The notes: generated by a model from the letters alone, not told the origin. A stretch of 64,000 nt of DNA from Sporosarcina quadrami (GCF_014836615.1 NZ_JACSQN010000003.1:186001-250000), one strand, 5' to 3'; shown: positions 35,177 to 45,151, counted from the stretch's first letter. Translations and numbers: made by a program.

Positions 35177-37582
35177 TTGATAATATTATTAGCTATTCTC
35201 ACACCGTTTTTAGCAGCCACTTTTATCCCTGCACTATATAAACGTTTTCCGAGTCGGCACATCGGATGGTTCGTTATGCTCGTTCCATTGGCTTTATTCA
35301 TTTTACTTGCAAGCTTTGTCCCTTCCATTGCTGGGGGAGCGAAATATACATATGAATTTAAGTGGATAGATTCTGCTGGGATTAATATTACTACATACCT
35401 TGATGGTCTAAGTATGATTTTTGGATTGTTGATTACTGGAGTAGGCTCACTTGTCATCCTTTACTCCATATATTATTTATCTGAACGTGAATCACTAGGG
35501 CGTTTCTATGTGTATTTGCTGATGTTTATGGGGGCTATGCTCGGAGTTGTCTTCTCTGATAACTTAATGGTTCTCTATGTTTTTTGGGAACTCACGAGTA
35601 TTTCATCTTTTTTCCTCATCGCTTTTTGGTACCATCGTAAGCAATCGAGATATGGCGCGAAAAAGTCCTTGTTAATTACCGTTTCTGGCGGAGTTGCGAT
35701 GCTTGCAGGTTTTCTAATACTTCATGCATTGACGGGGTCATTCAGCATCCGAGAGATCACTTCAACGATCGGCCAGTACACGGATGATAAATTATTTGTT
35801 TATGCAATGATTCTAGTTTTGATTGGGGCATTTACGAAATCAGCCCAATTTCCATTCCATATATGGCTTCCAGATGCAATGGAAGCCCCCACGCCCGTAA
35901 GTGCCTATTTACACTCTGCGACAATGGTGAAAGCAGGTATTTACTTAGTAGCCCGATGTACCCCTTTATTTGGTGGGGAAGCGTTATGGTTTTATTTGGT
36001 GAGTGGTGTAGGTCTTTTCACACTTTTTTGGGGCGCATTAAATGCTGTGCGTCAAACAGATTTAAAAGCACTATTGGCATACTCAACAATCAGCCAATTA
36101 GGTCTGATTATGAGCTTGTTAGGAATTGGTTCTGCAGCGCTACAAGAAATTGGACAAGTGAATACATTCATCTTTACAGGAGCAGCCTTCGCGGGTCTTT
36201 TTCACCTGATTAACCATTCAACTTTTAAAGGTGCTCTTTTCATGGTCGTTGGTATAGTGGACCATGAGTTAGGAACAAGGGATATTAGAAGGTTAGGCGG
36301 ATTGATAGCGTTTATGCCGCTAACTTTTACAATTTCAGTCATTGGAAGTTTCTCGATGGCAGGGCTTCCTCCGTTTAACGGATTTTTAAGTAAAGAATTA
36401 TTTTTTGAGTCTGTTGCTAACCTCATTGACTCGAATGTGTTTTCAATAGGTGCATGGGGAACCGTATTTCCTGTCATCGCCTGGGTCGCAAGTGTGTTTA
36501 CGTTCATCTATTGTATGATTATTGTGTTCAAGACCTTTATGGGGAAACCGAAATCGGAACGTATTGATCAGGGTGCGCATGAGCCACCTCTTGGTATGCA
36601 TATTGCACCCCTAATTTTATCGGCATTAGTGCTTGGAATTTTCTTTTTTCCAAATCTGGTAGGTAGTTATTTATTGAAACCAGCAATGGCTTCTATTTAT
36701 CCGATGTTTGAAGGAGTAGAAGGACTTGTTCCGCATATATCAGTTTGGCACGGCTTCAAACTCCCTTTACTCATGACAATTGGAGTCGTCGTGCTAGGGA
36801 CTGTGCTATATCTTACTCTACCCCGTTGGAAGTGGGTATTCTCACTTGGTCCGATGCGCTGGAATCTGGATGCATTATACAATGGTATTTTGATGAAGTC
36901 TGAAAAAACCTCACATCTAGTAACTAGTAAGTATATGACAGGGCATTTAAGGGATTATTTCGCTTATATTTTCTTGTTTTTCATTATCGTCATTGGAGGA
37001 GGATTGTACTGGATAGGTGGATTCCCATTTGATTTCTCTGACGATGCTCCGATAACGCTTAATGAATATATTATTGTGGCATCAATGGCGATTGCTGCGA
37101 TATTCATCCTGTTTGCAAAATCACGGACGACAGCTATTTTATTGAACGGTGTTCTTGGTTATTCGATCGCTATTTTATTCGTCGTATTGCGAGCACCTGA
37201 TTTAGCTTTAACACAGATTGTAGTCGAAACAGTCACTACCGTGCTTTTCCTTGTCTGTTTTTATTTCTTGCCTGATTGGAAAAAGGAGACAGCGAGCAAA
37301 CCTACGAAGTTCATAAATGCACTCATTGCGATTTTGGTAGGAACGATAGTCACCGTCTTTGCGCTCGTCGTTCAAGGGAATCCATTATTCGATTCGATAT
37401 CAGTATACTTTGAAGATGCCTATAATCTGGCTAATGGTTTGAATATTGTCAATACAATTTTAGGTGATTTCCGTGCTTTCGATACAATGCTTGAAGTAGT
37501 TGTCCTTTTCATAGCTGGTATTGGTGTGTTTACATTGATAAAACTGAAGAGCGGAAAGGGGGAGAAGGACATTGAAGATTAA
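35177..37582 (+). CDS. mrpA: Na+/H+ antiporter subunit A
   Basis: This 801-residue subunit has about 20 membrane helices. The core is a NuoL/ND5-like proton channel (residues about 60-500, with VYVFWELTS...FF, KSAQFPFHIWLPDAMEAPTPVSAYLHSATMV segments) followed by an MbhD/MbhE-like C-terminal part. With MrpB-G it forms the large Mrp complex that exports Na+ for alkali and salt tolerance. The TTG start follows TGGAGG at good spacing and gives the expected MIILLAILTPFLAA opening. Confidence 0.92.
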   Translation: MIILLAILTPFLAATFIPALYKRFPSRHIGWFVMLVPLALFILLASFVPSIAGGAKYTYEFKWIDSAGINITTYLDGLSMIFGLLITGVGSLVILYSIYYLSERESLGRFYVYLLMFMGAMLGVVFSDNLMVLYVFWELTSISSFFLIAFWYHRKQSRYGAKKSLLITVSGGVAMLAGFLILHALTGSFSIREITSTIGQYTDDKLFVYAMILVLIGAFTKSAQFPFHIWLPDAMEAPTPVSAYLHSATMVKAGIYLVARCTPLFGGEALWFYLVSGVGLFTLFWGALNAVRQTDLKALLAYSTISQLGLIMSLLGIGSAALQEIGQVNTFIFTGAAFAGLFHLINHSTFKGALFMVVGIVDHELGTRDIRRLGGLIAFMPLTFTISVIGSFSMAGLPPFNGFLSKELFFESVANLIDSNVFSIGAWGTVFPVIAWVASVFTFIYCMIIVFKTFMGKPKSERIDQGAHEPPLGMHIAPLILSALVLGIFFFPNLVGSYLLKPAMASIYPMFEGVEGLVPHISVWHGFKLPLLMTIGVVVLGTVLYLTLPRWKWVFSLGPMRWNLDALYNGILMKSEKTSHLVTSKYMTGHLRDYFAYIFLFFIIVIGGGLYWIGGFPFDFSDDAPITLNEYIIVASMAIAAIFILFAKSRTTAILLNGVLGYSIAILFVVLRAPDLALTQIVVETVTTVLFLVCFYFLPDWKKETASKPTKFINALIAILVGTIVTVFALVVQGNPLFDSISVYFEDAYNLANGLNIVNTILGDFRAFDTMLEVVVLFIAGIGVFTLIKLKSGKGEKDIED

Positions 37583-37994
37583 TGATGTCATTTTGAGGAC
37601 CGTGACAAGAATTGTTGTTTTCATCATTTTGACATTCGGTGTGGAGCTGTTTCTGTCAGGGCATAATGAGCCAGGAGGCGGTTTCATCGGGGGTCTTGTC
37701 CTTTCTTCTGCATTCGTCCTTTTATATTTGGTTCATGATTTGGAATGGGTTCAAAAAGGGATTCCGTTCGATTTTAAGAAGATTGCTGCTTTAGGTGTAT
37801 TGTTGGCAGTTGGTTCGGGTATTGGATCCGTCTTGTTTGGAGGCAATTTTTTGGAGCAAGCTACAGGTGTGTTTACTCTGCCTGTTTTCGGAGAAACAAG
37901 CCTTTACTCTGTCAGTATTTTTGAAGCAGGTGTCGCGTTAACTGTTGTGGGTGTTGTTGTAACGATTATTCTAAGTATTAGTGAGGATGTGTAG
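37572..37994 (+). CDS. mrpB: Na+/H+ antiporter subunit B
   Basis: This 140-residue MnhB-family membrane protein has four helices and the conserved FLSGHNEPGGGFIGGLV loop. It starts at a TTG inside the end of mrpA (11-base overlap) after GGGGGAGAAGG, indicating coupled translation. Confidence 0.9.
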   Translation: MKINDVILRTVTRIVVFIILTFGVELFLSGHNEPGGGFIGGLVLSSAFVLLYLVHDLEWVQKGIPFDFKKIAALGVLLAVGSGIGSVLFGGNFLEQATGVFTLPVFGETSLYSVSIFEAGVALTVVGVVVTIILSISEDV

Positions 37995-37996
37995 CA

Positions 37997-38335
37997 ATGG
38001 AAACGTTAATCACGATACTCATAGGAGTTCTTGTGACGGTTGCTGTCTATTTGCTGCTTTCAAGAAATTTGATACGGGTAATATTAGGGTCTGCAATCTT
38101 GTCCCACGCCATCCATTTACTCATTATGACGATGGGTGGATTGAAAAAAGGTGATGCTCCTTTATTGGGCGAAAATAGTAATAGTTATACGGATGCGTTG
38201 CCCCAAGCACTAATTTTAACAGCTATTGTAATCAGTTTCGCAGTCACTGCATTTTTACTTGTGCTTGCCTACAGAATCTATAAAGAGACAGGTACGGACA
38301 ATCTCAATGAATTGAGAGGGTTTAATGATGAATAA
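37997..38335 (+). CDS. mrpC: Na+/H+ antiporter subunit C
   Basis: This 112-residue NuoK-like protein has three helices and the segment ILGSAILSHAIHLLIMTMG, and ends in a soluble tail. It starts two bases after mrpB and overlaps mrpD by 11 bases. Confidence 0.9.
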   Translation: METLITILIGVLVTVAVYLLLSRNLIRVILGSAILSHAIHLLIMTMGGLKKGDAPLLGENSNSYTDALPQALILTAIVISFAVTAFLLVLAYRIYKETGTDNLNELRGFNDE

Positions 38336-39809
38336 TATTATTGCGTTTCCTATGATTATCCCGTTGTTAACGGGTATCATTCTTGTTTTTTTTCGAAATA
38401 AAGTAATTGTTCAGCGAATAATCTCTATGATCTCAATTTTGGCTACATTAGGGATTAGTATCTACATATTACAAAAAGTTCTGTCCAATGGTATTTTACG
38501 GTTAGACTTCGGAGGATGGTTGCCGCCATATGGAATCCTTTTTGTTGCCGATTCTTTTTCCATGTTGCTCGTTGTGACAACCTTAGTTGTAACAGCCATC
38601 CTGTTAGTCTATGCATTTTCTTCAATACCCAAAGCGTTTGAGAAGATGTTTTTTTATCCGTTTCTATTTTTCCTGATTGCGGGAGTCGTTGGTTCTTTTT
38701 TAACCGGGGACTTATTCAATCTATTCGTCTGTTTTGAAGTGATGTTGCTATCCTCATATGCCCTCATTACTTTGGGCGGAAGAAAAATACAACTCGTAGA
38801 GTCTATAAAATACATATCCATAAATGTATTATCCTCTTGGTTCTTCCTGCTTGGAATTGCTTATCTATATGGATCTGTTGGGACGTTAAATATGGCACAT
38901 TTGTCCATGCGGGTGGCAGAAGTGGGGCAAGGACCAGTTTTAACAGTCATCAGTATTATATTTCTATTAGTATTTAGCTTGAAAGCCGGTTTGTTGCTTT
39001 ATTACTGGCTGCCTGGGTCTTATAGCGCTCCACCGACGGTTGTGGCAGCTTTGTTTGGTGCGTTATTGACCAAAGTAGGAATGTACGCGATGATCCGTGT
39101 TTTTACACTCATTTTTTACCATGAGCCACAGATTACGCATACGTTGATTGGAATCATGGCTGTCATTACGTTAATAGGCGGTAGCGTAGGCGCAATTGCG
39201 TATAATGATTTAAGACGGATTGTTTCATACAACGTCATCATTTCAGTAGGTTTCATCCTGATCGGTCTCGCAGTATCAACAGAAAGTGCACTGCAAGGTA
39301 CGATTTATTACTTAATTCATGACATGATTGTCAAAGCTCTGCTGTTCCTCATAGCAGGAACGATTATCTACTTAACGGGTAAAACGAAAATTGAAAAGAT
39401 GAGTGGTCTTATACAAAACTATCCTGTTCTAGGTTGGATGTTTTTCGTTACGATGCTTTCCCTTGCTGGAATTCCTCCCCTAAGTGGATTTATTGGGAAA
39501 GTGTATATTGGACAAGGTTCTATTGAAGCGGGGGCATTTATACTATTGGGCATTGGTTTTCTATCAAGTATCTTCGTTCTCTATTCGCTCTTACGAATCT
39601 TCATGAACTGTTTTTGGGGAGAAACCATTATTAGTGTGGAAGATGAGGTTCCTATAAAAAAAGGAATGATCGTGCCGATTGTACTTTTAGGGATCCTAAC
39701 ATTTGGGCTTGGCGTTGGCGTGGAAGCAATTGCGCCTTATGTAAGCGATGCGGCCAATACGTTAATGAATCCTCAAATTTATATTGATGCGGTAATGAAA
39801 AGGAACTGA
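38325..39809 (+). CDS. mrpD: Na+/H+ antiporter subunit D
   Basis: This 494-residue NuoN/NuoM-like proton channel subunit has about 14 helices. It retains the conserved glutamate in LFVCFEVMLLSSYALI and the lysine region KAGLLLYYWLPGSYSAPPTVV. ATGATG allows two adjacent starts after GAGAGGG. Confidence 0.9.
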   Translation: MMNNIIAFPMIIPLLTGIILVFFRNKVIVQRIISMISILATLGISIYILQKVLSNGILRLDFGGWLPPYGILFVADSFSMLLVVTTLVVTAILLVYAFSSIPKAFEKMFFYPFLFFLIAGVVGSFLTGDLFNLFVCFEVMLLSSYALITLGGRKIQLVESIKYISINVLSSWFFLLGIAYLYGSVGTLNMAHLSMRVAEVGQGPVLTVISIIFLLVFSLKAGLLLYYWLPGSYSAPPTVVAALFGALLTKVGMYAMIRVFTLIFYHEPQITHTLIGIMAVITLIGGSVGAIAYNDLRRIVSYNVIISVGFILIGLAVSTESALQGTIYYLIHDMIVKALLFLIAGTIIYLTGKTKIEKMSGLIQNYPVLGWMFFVTMLSLAGIPPLSGFIGKVYIGQGSIEAGAFILLGIGFLSSIFVLYSLLRIFMNCFWGETIISVEDEVPIKKGMIVPIVLLGILTFGLGVGVEAIAPYVSDAANTLMNPQIYIDAVMKRN

Positions 39810-39852
39810 TAATGACTTTCGTGGGGCAATAATAAGAAAGAGGTGAACGTTC

Positions 39853-40338
39853 ATGCCTGCACAATTGTTATTGAATTTATTCATCGCTTTTTTATGGATG
39901 ACGTTAATGGATGAAGATGAACTTAAATTCACGACTTTTTTCGCTGGATTTCTCGTCGGAATCGGAATCATCTTTTTCATGCATCGTTTTTTCGGTACTC
40001 AATTCTATTTGAAAAGACTTTATTCATCTATAAAACTGCTATTCATATTCATTTCGGAACTAACACAGTCGAGCGTCATTGTTTTGAAGCAGATTCTCAG
40101 TCCGAGATTGAAGATAAAGCCAGGTATATTCAAGTATGAGACTGTCCTGAAAAGTGATGTGGAAGTCACGATGCTCTCGTTGCTATTGACACTGACACCG
40201 GGCTCGGTAGTCATGGAAGTGTCTCCTGAAGGAAATGTCCTCTATATACATGCAATGGATGTTGAGCAATCGAGGGAAGGTTTATTGAAACAATTAAAGA
40301 ACTTCGAAAAAGCAATTATGGAGGTGACCCGAAAGTGA
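39853..40338 (+). CDS. mrpE: Na+/H+ antiporter subunit E
   Basis: This 161-residue MnhE-family protein has two N-terminal helices and a cytoplasmic domain with LLSLLLTLTPGSVVMEVSPEG. It follows mrpD by 43 bases with AAAGAGGTGAACG, and its stop overlaps the GTG of mrpF. Confidence 0.9.
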   Translation: MPAQLLLNLFIAFLWMTLMDEDELKFTTFFAGFLVGIGIIFFMHRFFGTQFYLKRLYSSIKLLFIFISELTQSSVIVLKQILSPRLKIKPGIFKYETVLKSDVEVTMLSLLLTLTPGSVVMEVSPEGNVLYIHAMDVEQSREGLLKQLKNFEKAIMEVTRK

Positions 40339-40619
40339 TACAGGCTATGCTGGAAATCGCGCTTATTCTTTTCTCTATTACAATTGGAATCGCAGTTTTG
40401 CGCATCATTCTCGGGCCGTCAATGCCAGATCGAGTCATCGCATTAGACATGATAGGCGTTAACCTGATTGCGGTCATTGCTGTTTTCTCCGTCTTAATGG
40501 AGACGAAAGCTTATTTGGAAGTGATCTTGATTTTAGGGATTTTATCCTTCATCGGTACAATCGCTTTCTCCAAATCCATTGAGAGGGGTGTTATCGTTGA
40601 ACGTGGAAGAAATCGGTAA
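40335..40619 (+). CDS. mrpF: Na+/H+ antiporter subunit F
   Basis: This 94-residue MnhF-family protein has three helices and the conserved LGPSMPDRVIALDMIGVNLIA motif. The GTG start gives a four-base overlap with mrpE (GTGA) and follows GAGGTGACC. Confidence 0.9.
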   Translation: MIQAMLEIALILFSITIGIAVLRIILGPSMPDRVIALDMIGVNLIAVIAVFSVLMETKAYLEVILILGILSFIGTIAFSKSIERGVIVERGRNR

Positions 40620-40977
40620 ATTCTTTGGAGCGTTTCTCATTTTAACAGGTGGAATCGCAAGTGTCATCAGTGTTTTCGGCCTCATTCGTTTACCGGATGT
40701 GTATACGAGATCCCATGCCGCAACGAAAAGCTCAACTCTAGCTGTATTATTATCACTGTCTGGAGCATTTCTGTACATCTTTGCCAATGAACAATTTATA
40801 AGCGTCCGCTTGTTGTTAGGGATTGTTTTTGTCTTTTTAACAGCGCCGGTAGCAGGCCATTTAATCGTTCGGGCTGCCTATCGTTCGAAAGTGAAGCTGG
40901 CGGATATTTCCACAGAAGATGAATTATATGACGTGTTACATAGCGAGAAGAAAGAAAAGGAGGAAACAGACGTGTAA
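40597..40977 (+). CDS. mrpG: Na+/H+ antiporter subunit G
   Basis: This 126-residue MnhG-family protein has three helices and the motif GLIRLPDVYTRSHAATKSSTL. TTG 40597 follows GAGAGGGGTG and gives MNVEEIGKFFG, close to the usual length; ATG 40579 is upstream of that site. It overlaps mrpF by 23 bases and ends the operon without a clear terminator. Confidence 0.88.
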   Translation: MNVEEIGKFFGAFLILTGGIASVISVFGLIRLPDVYTRSHAATKSSTLAVLLSLSGAFLYIFANEQFISVRLLLGIVFVFLTAPVAGHLIVRAAYRSKVKLADISTEDELYDVLHSEKKEKEETDV

Positions 40978-40998
40978 TGGCGATCTGTTCCCTCCTTT

Positions 40999-42024
40999 TC
41001 AACTATGGAAGGGCCATTTTTCCACGGTTCTGCCACGGCGACCTGTCGTTGTTACCGCGTGTAGAAGTGATTGGTAGATTGCTTCTTCCGTCGCTTCGAT
41101 AGCTGCTAGAAAAAGCTTGTTCATGACCGGTGCATCGTCGCGCAAAATGGTATGCGTGATTGTCGGTATCTCACTTGCGTGGGGAATCGTGTAGGCATTG
41201 GAAAACGCGATGATGATATCTCCGCTACCGTTATGGATAGATGAGCCTGTCCTACCGAGTCCGATGGCAGCACGCTTTGTGAGTCGTTTCAGCTGTCGTT
41301 CGTTGACGGGTGCATCTGTCGCGACGACAATTATAACCGATCCGTCAGGCTTATCTTCGAAAGAAGTCGAGGGTTGCTCAATCTCCGTCTTCACTGAAGA
41401 TCCATTCCGCTTTAGCCATTCATCGATCAGGCATTCCTCTTTATTCCCGAAATTGGTCAATGTCAGGACGCCGACTGTGAACGCTTCGTCTCCGTCGACA
41501 ACCCTTGAAGATGAACCAATCCCGCCTTTCTTTCCAAAACATATCATTCCTTTTCCAGCACCGACGGCCCCTTGCGCAAACTGTCCGCTCTCGGCGTTCC
41601 TTAGCGCTTCAAGAGCATGCGCAGGACGGATTTTCATTTCGCGCATGGCGTTCAGATAACTGTCATTGCATTCTCCGACGACGATGTTCAGTGAACTCGT
41701 CGAATCCCCGATTGCAGAATTGCTGTCGAGCATGTATTGCAACGTCCCTTCCAGTACCGCGCCGACGCTGAACGTATTCGTAAGCATGATGGGAGATTCG
41801 ATGACTCCGAGTTCCTCCACTTGAATGAGTCCAACAGTTTTGCCGAAGCCGTTTAGTATGAAGCTTGCAGCCGGTACTTTCTGTTCAAATGTATTTCCTT
41901 CGTGTGGAAGAATGGCCGTCACCCCGGTGCAAGCGCTCGTTTCGCTGGAATTTTCGTGTAACGTCACGTGACCGACTTTGACGCCAGGGACATCGGTTAT
42001 ACTATTCCACTTTCCTCTATTCAT
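40999..42024 (-). CDS. P1/DmpA family (S58) peptidase
   Basis: This 341-residue Ntn-hydrolase-like aminopeptidase begins NSITDVPGVKVGHVTL, the family opening. Autoprocessing in the family occurs before a conserved serine; here the likely site is G170-S171 in KKGGIGSSSR. DmpA-type enzymes cleave D- or beta-amino acids from peptides; specificity is not predictable. It converges on mrpG and may be cotranscribed with the Usp gene upstream of it (24-base gap). Confidence 0.8.
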   Translation of the reverse strand: MNRGKWNSITDVPGVKVGHVTLHENSSETSACTGVTAILPHEGNTFEQKVPAASFILNGFGKTVGLIQVEELGVIESPIMLTNTFSVGAVLEGTLQYMLDSNSAIGDSTSSLNIVVGECNDSYLNAMREMKIRPAHALEALRNAESGQFAQGAVGAGKGMICFGKKGGIGSSSRVVDGDEAFTVGVLTLTNFGNKEECLIDEWLKRNGSSVKTEIEQPSTSFEDKPDGSVIIVVATDAPVNERQLKRLTKRAAIGLGRTGSSIHNGSGDIIIAFSNAYTIPHASEIPTITHTILRDDAPVMNKLFLAAIEATEEAIYQSLLHAVTTTGRRGRTVEKWPFHS

Positions 42025-42048
42025 CTATATTCACTCCTGCTAGTGCAT

Positions 42049-42468
42049 TTATTTAATGATTAAAACAGGTGCGGAAACTCTTTTCGCCACTTTATGGCTG
42101 ACGGAACCGAGCAACATCTCCTGAAATGAATTCAATCCTCTGCTACCGATAACAACGAGATCAAAAGACTCTTCATCAGCAAAAGAAACGATCGTAGGAC
42201 CTGGCTCTCCATGACGAATGACCAATTCATACTTCACTTGTTTCTTTACGAACTCATCCATAATTGGTTCAATCAGCTCTTTGCGGTATAAGTGAAGGTC
42301 TTGCACATCAGCATCTTGGATGACGTCCGTTCGTGTCCGATCATAATTCAATACATAAAGCGCAACAATAGACGCTTCTGGATTGACGCTTGCAAGCCAT
42401 GCTGCATGCTTGGCTGCGCGTTTAGAATTGTTTGATCCGTCAATGGCGATAAGAATTCGATTGTACAC
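42049..42468 (-). CDS. Universal stress protein (UspA family)
   Basis: This 139-residue single-domain Usp has strand YNRILIAIDGS and the nucleotide-binding loop VIGSRGLNSFQEMLLGSVS (G2xG9xGS type), so it should bind ATP. I choose the GTG at 42468 because AGAGAGG lies nine bases before it; the ATG at 42477 directly abuts that site, though it is in frame and adds three residues. A sigma-B-type promoter is upstream, and the P1 peptidase gene follows closely. Confidence 0.85.
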   Translation of the reverse strand: MYNRILIAIDGSNNSKRAAKHAAWLASVNPEASIVALYVLNYDRTRTDVIQDADVQDLHLYRKELIEPIMDEFVKKQVKYELVIRHGEPGPTIVSFADEESFDLVVIGSRGLNSFQEMLLGSVSHKVAKRVSAPVLIIK

Positions 42469-42552
42469 GGGAATCATCCTCTCTCTAATCTTGTTTTGAA
42501 TGTCATAATCGATAATCCTTACTATATTCTACATGAAATGCATTAACCCTTT

Positions 42553-42578
42553 ATTCCCTGGAAAAAATACATTCAAAC
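42553..42578 (-). promoter_or_regulatory. Sigma-B-type promoter of the Usp gene
   Basis: On the minus strand, GTTTGA (42578-42573), 14 nt, GGGAAT (42558-42553). The -10 matches GGGWAW fully. The expected leader is about 75 bases. Confidence 0.65.
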
Positions 42579-42594
42579 CGTTGTTTGTTTATCC

Positions 42595-42649
42595 TTGCAT
42601 TAACAGAATTAATTGCATATACTATATCTATAATCAAATGACCATTTGA
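42595..42649 (+). promoter_or_regulatory. cadC promoter and CadC-type operator
   Basis: TTGCAT (42595-42600), 17 nt, TATACT (42618-42623). The palindrome TCAAATG-AC-CATTTGA (42634-42649) covers about +5 to +20, the position and shape of ArsR/CadC operators (ATTTGA arms). Autorepression relieved by cadmium, zinc or lead is expected. Confidence 0.75.
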
Positions 42650-42663
42650 ATGAGGTGTGGATA

Positions 42664-43023
42664 ATGAGTGTTAAAGATACATGTGAAGTAATTATCGTCC
42701 ATGAAGAAATCGTACAAAGAGTGCAGAGGGGTTTGCCGGATGTGTCCGGTATGGCGCAGATTTTCAAGGCGTTGGCTGATGAGACGCGATTGAAAATTGC
42801 TTATGCATTAACAATGGAACAAGAAATGTGTGTGTGTGATGTAGCGGCCGTTATTGGCTCCTCAAACGCAACCGCATCACATCATTTGCGGTATTTACGC
42901 GAAAACAGCCTAGCAAAATCAGAGCGCAAAGGGAAGATGGTCTATTATTCTTTAGCGGATTCCCATGTTTCTGACCTTGTACAAATTGCTCATCAACATG
43001 CGCTAGAAGAGGGAGATGCTTAA
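42664..43023 (+). CDS. cadC: CadC/ArsR family metal-responsive repressor
   Basis: This 119-residue winged-helix repressor has the ArsR core FKALADETRLKIAYAL and HHLRYLRENSLAKSERKGKMVYYSL. The alpha3N metal site shows C7 (DTC) and C56/C58 (CVCD), but the fourth CadC ligand, Cys11, is not a cysteine here. In S. aureus CadC that residue binds metal but is dispensable for sensing. ATG 42664 follows GAGGTG. cadA starts right after its stop codon. Confidence 0.88.
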   Translation: MSVKDTCEVIIVHEEIVQRVQRGLPDVSGMAQIFKALADETRLKIAYALTMEQEMCVCDVAAVIGSSNATASHHLRYLRENSLAKSERKGKMVYYSLADSHVSDLVQIAHQHALEEGDA

Positions 43024-45123
43024 ATGACAAGTAAAACCGAATATAGACTTGAGAACTTGACGTGCGCGAGTTGTGCAATGAAATTTGAAAATAATGTTAA
43101 AAAAATCTCATCCGTTTCTGATGTAATCGTCAATTTCGGAGCATCCAAATTGTCTTTTGAAGGGGATGCAACAATAGATGAATTACTGGAAGCTGGAGCT
43201 TTTGACGGTATTAAAGTCGTTCCTCTTCACAAAAGGAAGCCAGATCCGAAGATTCCTTTTTATCGCCGAAAAGAAAACGTAGTGACAGCGATATCGCTTG
43301 TTTTTGTATTGCTCGGCTTGTTCTTCACACATAAGAGTGTACCCGAACCTCTAATTGCAACCGGCTTTTTTGCTGCTGCAATTGTTGTTGGTGGACTCAG
43401 TATGTTCATCACAGGAATCAAAAACCTTGTGAAACTAGAATTCGATATGAAGACCTTGATGACGATAGCTATCATCGGAGCAGCGATTATCGGAGAATGG
43501 CAGGAAGCCGCTGTAGTCGTCTTTTTATTCGCAGTCAGTGAAGCGCTTGAAGCCTATTCGATGAACAAAGCGCGTCAGTCCATCCGACAATTGATGGACA
43601 TTGCTCCGTCCTCTGCGATTGTCAGAAGAGACGGTGAGCTGTTGGAACTGTTGACTGAAGATATTCAAATTAATGATGTGCTAATCGTTAAACCGGGACA
43701 AAAAATTGCCATGGACGGCGTTGTAAAGAATGGCTATTCCACTGTCAATCAAGCGCCGATTACTGGTGAATCAGTGCCAGTCTTAAAAAATACAGGTGAC
43801 GAAGTATTCGCAGGTACGTTGAATGAAGAAGGTGCGCTCGAAGTGACGGTGACGAAGCTTGTGAATGATACGACGATTGCGAAGATTATTCATCTTGTTG
43901 AAGAAGCACAAGCGGAAAAAGCACCGTCTCAGAAATTTGTCGACAAGTTTGCGAAATACTATACGCCTGCAATTATTGGTGTGGCAATTCTCGTTGCAAT
44001 AGTCCCTCCTCTATTTGGAGCAGATTGGCAAACGTGGATTTATCAAGGGCTAGCGGTACTCGTCGTCGGCTGTCCGTGTGCGCTTGTCATTTCGACGCCT
44101 GTCGCAATCGTTACGGCAATCGGTAATGCTGCGCGTCAAGGTGTTCTCATCAAGGGTGGTGCGCATCTGGAGGAGATGGGCCGCATTACCGCTGTTGCAT
44201 TCGATAAGACGGGTACATTGACGAAAGGCTATCCGGAAGTTACAGACTTTCTAACAGTGGATGATGCACGAAATGATATACTGCAAGCAGTTGCGGCTGT
44301 TGAATCGATGTCCCAACATCCATTGGCACGCGCCATCGTCACATTTGTGCAAGAGAAAGAACCTGTCAAAACGACTGTGACAGACTTTCAATCGGTCACA
44401 GGAAAGGGTGCCTATGCACGAGTCAACGGTACACTTGTTCATGTCGGCAGTATCCAGTGGGCGACAGAGTTGGTACAAATACCCGCTACGATGAAAGAGC
44501 AGGCAGAAAAGCTCCAATTAACAGGGAAGTCGGTTATGGCCGTTCTTATCGATCAATCATTCCAAGCTATTATCGCTGTTACCGATCCTTTACGTGAGGA
44601 AAGTGAAGATGTCTTACACAAACTGAAAGACATCGGTATTCGCCACACAGTTATGCTAACAGGAGATGACAAGCGGACAGCTGAAGCGATCGCCAGACAA
44701 GTAGGTGTGACGGATGTTCGTGCAGGTCTCATGCCTGAAGATAAGTTGACAGCCGTTAAAGGGCTCATCGGCCAATATGGTCGTGTCGCAATGGTTGGGG
44801 ACGGCATTAACGATGCTCCAGCACTTGCTGCTTCTTCCATTGGAATTGCGATGGGTGGAGCTGGAACGGATGCAGCACTTGAAACGGCGGATATCGCTTT
44901 AATGGCAGATGATCTAAGACAATTGCCTTATACAATGAAATTAAGTCGAAAAACGTTGCAGATTATTAAAGAAAATATTATGTTTGCATTAGGAATAAAA
45001 ATTGTGGCGCTGCTGTTGATCATCCCGGGATGGTTAACATTATGGATTGCGATTTTCGCGGATATGGGCGCAACATTGCTAGTCGTGTTGAATTCATTGC
45101 GGTTAATGCGCATTCATAAATGA
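43024..45123 (+). CDS. cadA: Cadmium/zinc/cobalt-exporting P1B-type ATPase
   Basis: This 699-residue P1B ATPase has one N-terminal HMA domain (CASC, C14/C17), about eight helices, the metal-transport motif C350-P-C352, phosphorylated D394 in DKTGT, a HP motif in SMSQHPLARAI and the hinge GDGINDAPAL. The CPC plus HMA form and the adjacent cadC argue for Cd2+/Zn2+/Pb2+ efflux. It starts directly after cadC and forms a two-gene operon. Confidence 0.92.
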   Translation: MTSKTEYRLENLTCASCAMKFENNVKKISSVSDVIVNFGASKLSFEGDATIDELLEAGAFDGIKVVPLHKRKPDPKIPFYRRKENVVTAISLVFVLLGLFFTHKSVPEPLIATGFFAAAIVVGGLSMFITGIKNLVKLEFDMKTLMTIAIIGAAIIGEWQEAAVVVFLFAVSEALEAYSMNKARQSIRQLMDIAPSSAIVRRDGELLELLTEDIQINDVLIVKPGQKIAMDGVVKNGYSTVNQAPITGESVPVLKNTGDEVFAGTLNEEGALEVTVTKLVNDTTIAKIIHLVEEAQAEKAPSQKFVDKFAKYYTPAIIGVAILVAIVPPLFGADWQTWIYQGLAVLVVGCPCALVISTPVAIVTAIGNAARQGVLIKGGAHLEEMGRITAVAFDKTGTLTKGYPEVTDFLTVDDARNDILQAVAAVESMSQHPLARAIVTFVQEKEPVKTTVTDFQSVTGKGAYARVNGTLVHVGSIQWATELVQIPATMKEQAEKLQLTGKSVMAVLIDQSFQAIIAVTDPLREESEDVLHKLKDIGIRHTVMLTGDDKRTAEAIARQVGVTDVRAGLMPEDKLTAVKGLIGQYGRVAMVGDGINDAPALAASSIGIAMGGAGTDAALETADIALMADDLRQLPYTMKLSRKTLQIIKENIMFALGIKIVALLLIIPGWLTLWIAIFADMGATLLVVLNSLRLMRIHK

Positions 45124-45151
45124 ATGAGGTAGCTCGAACGGGGGAAAAATA

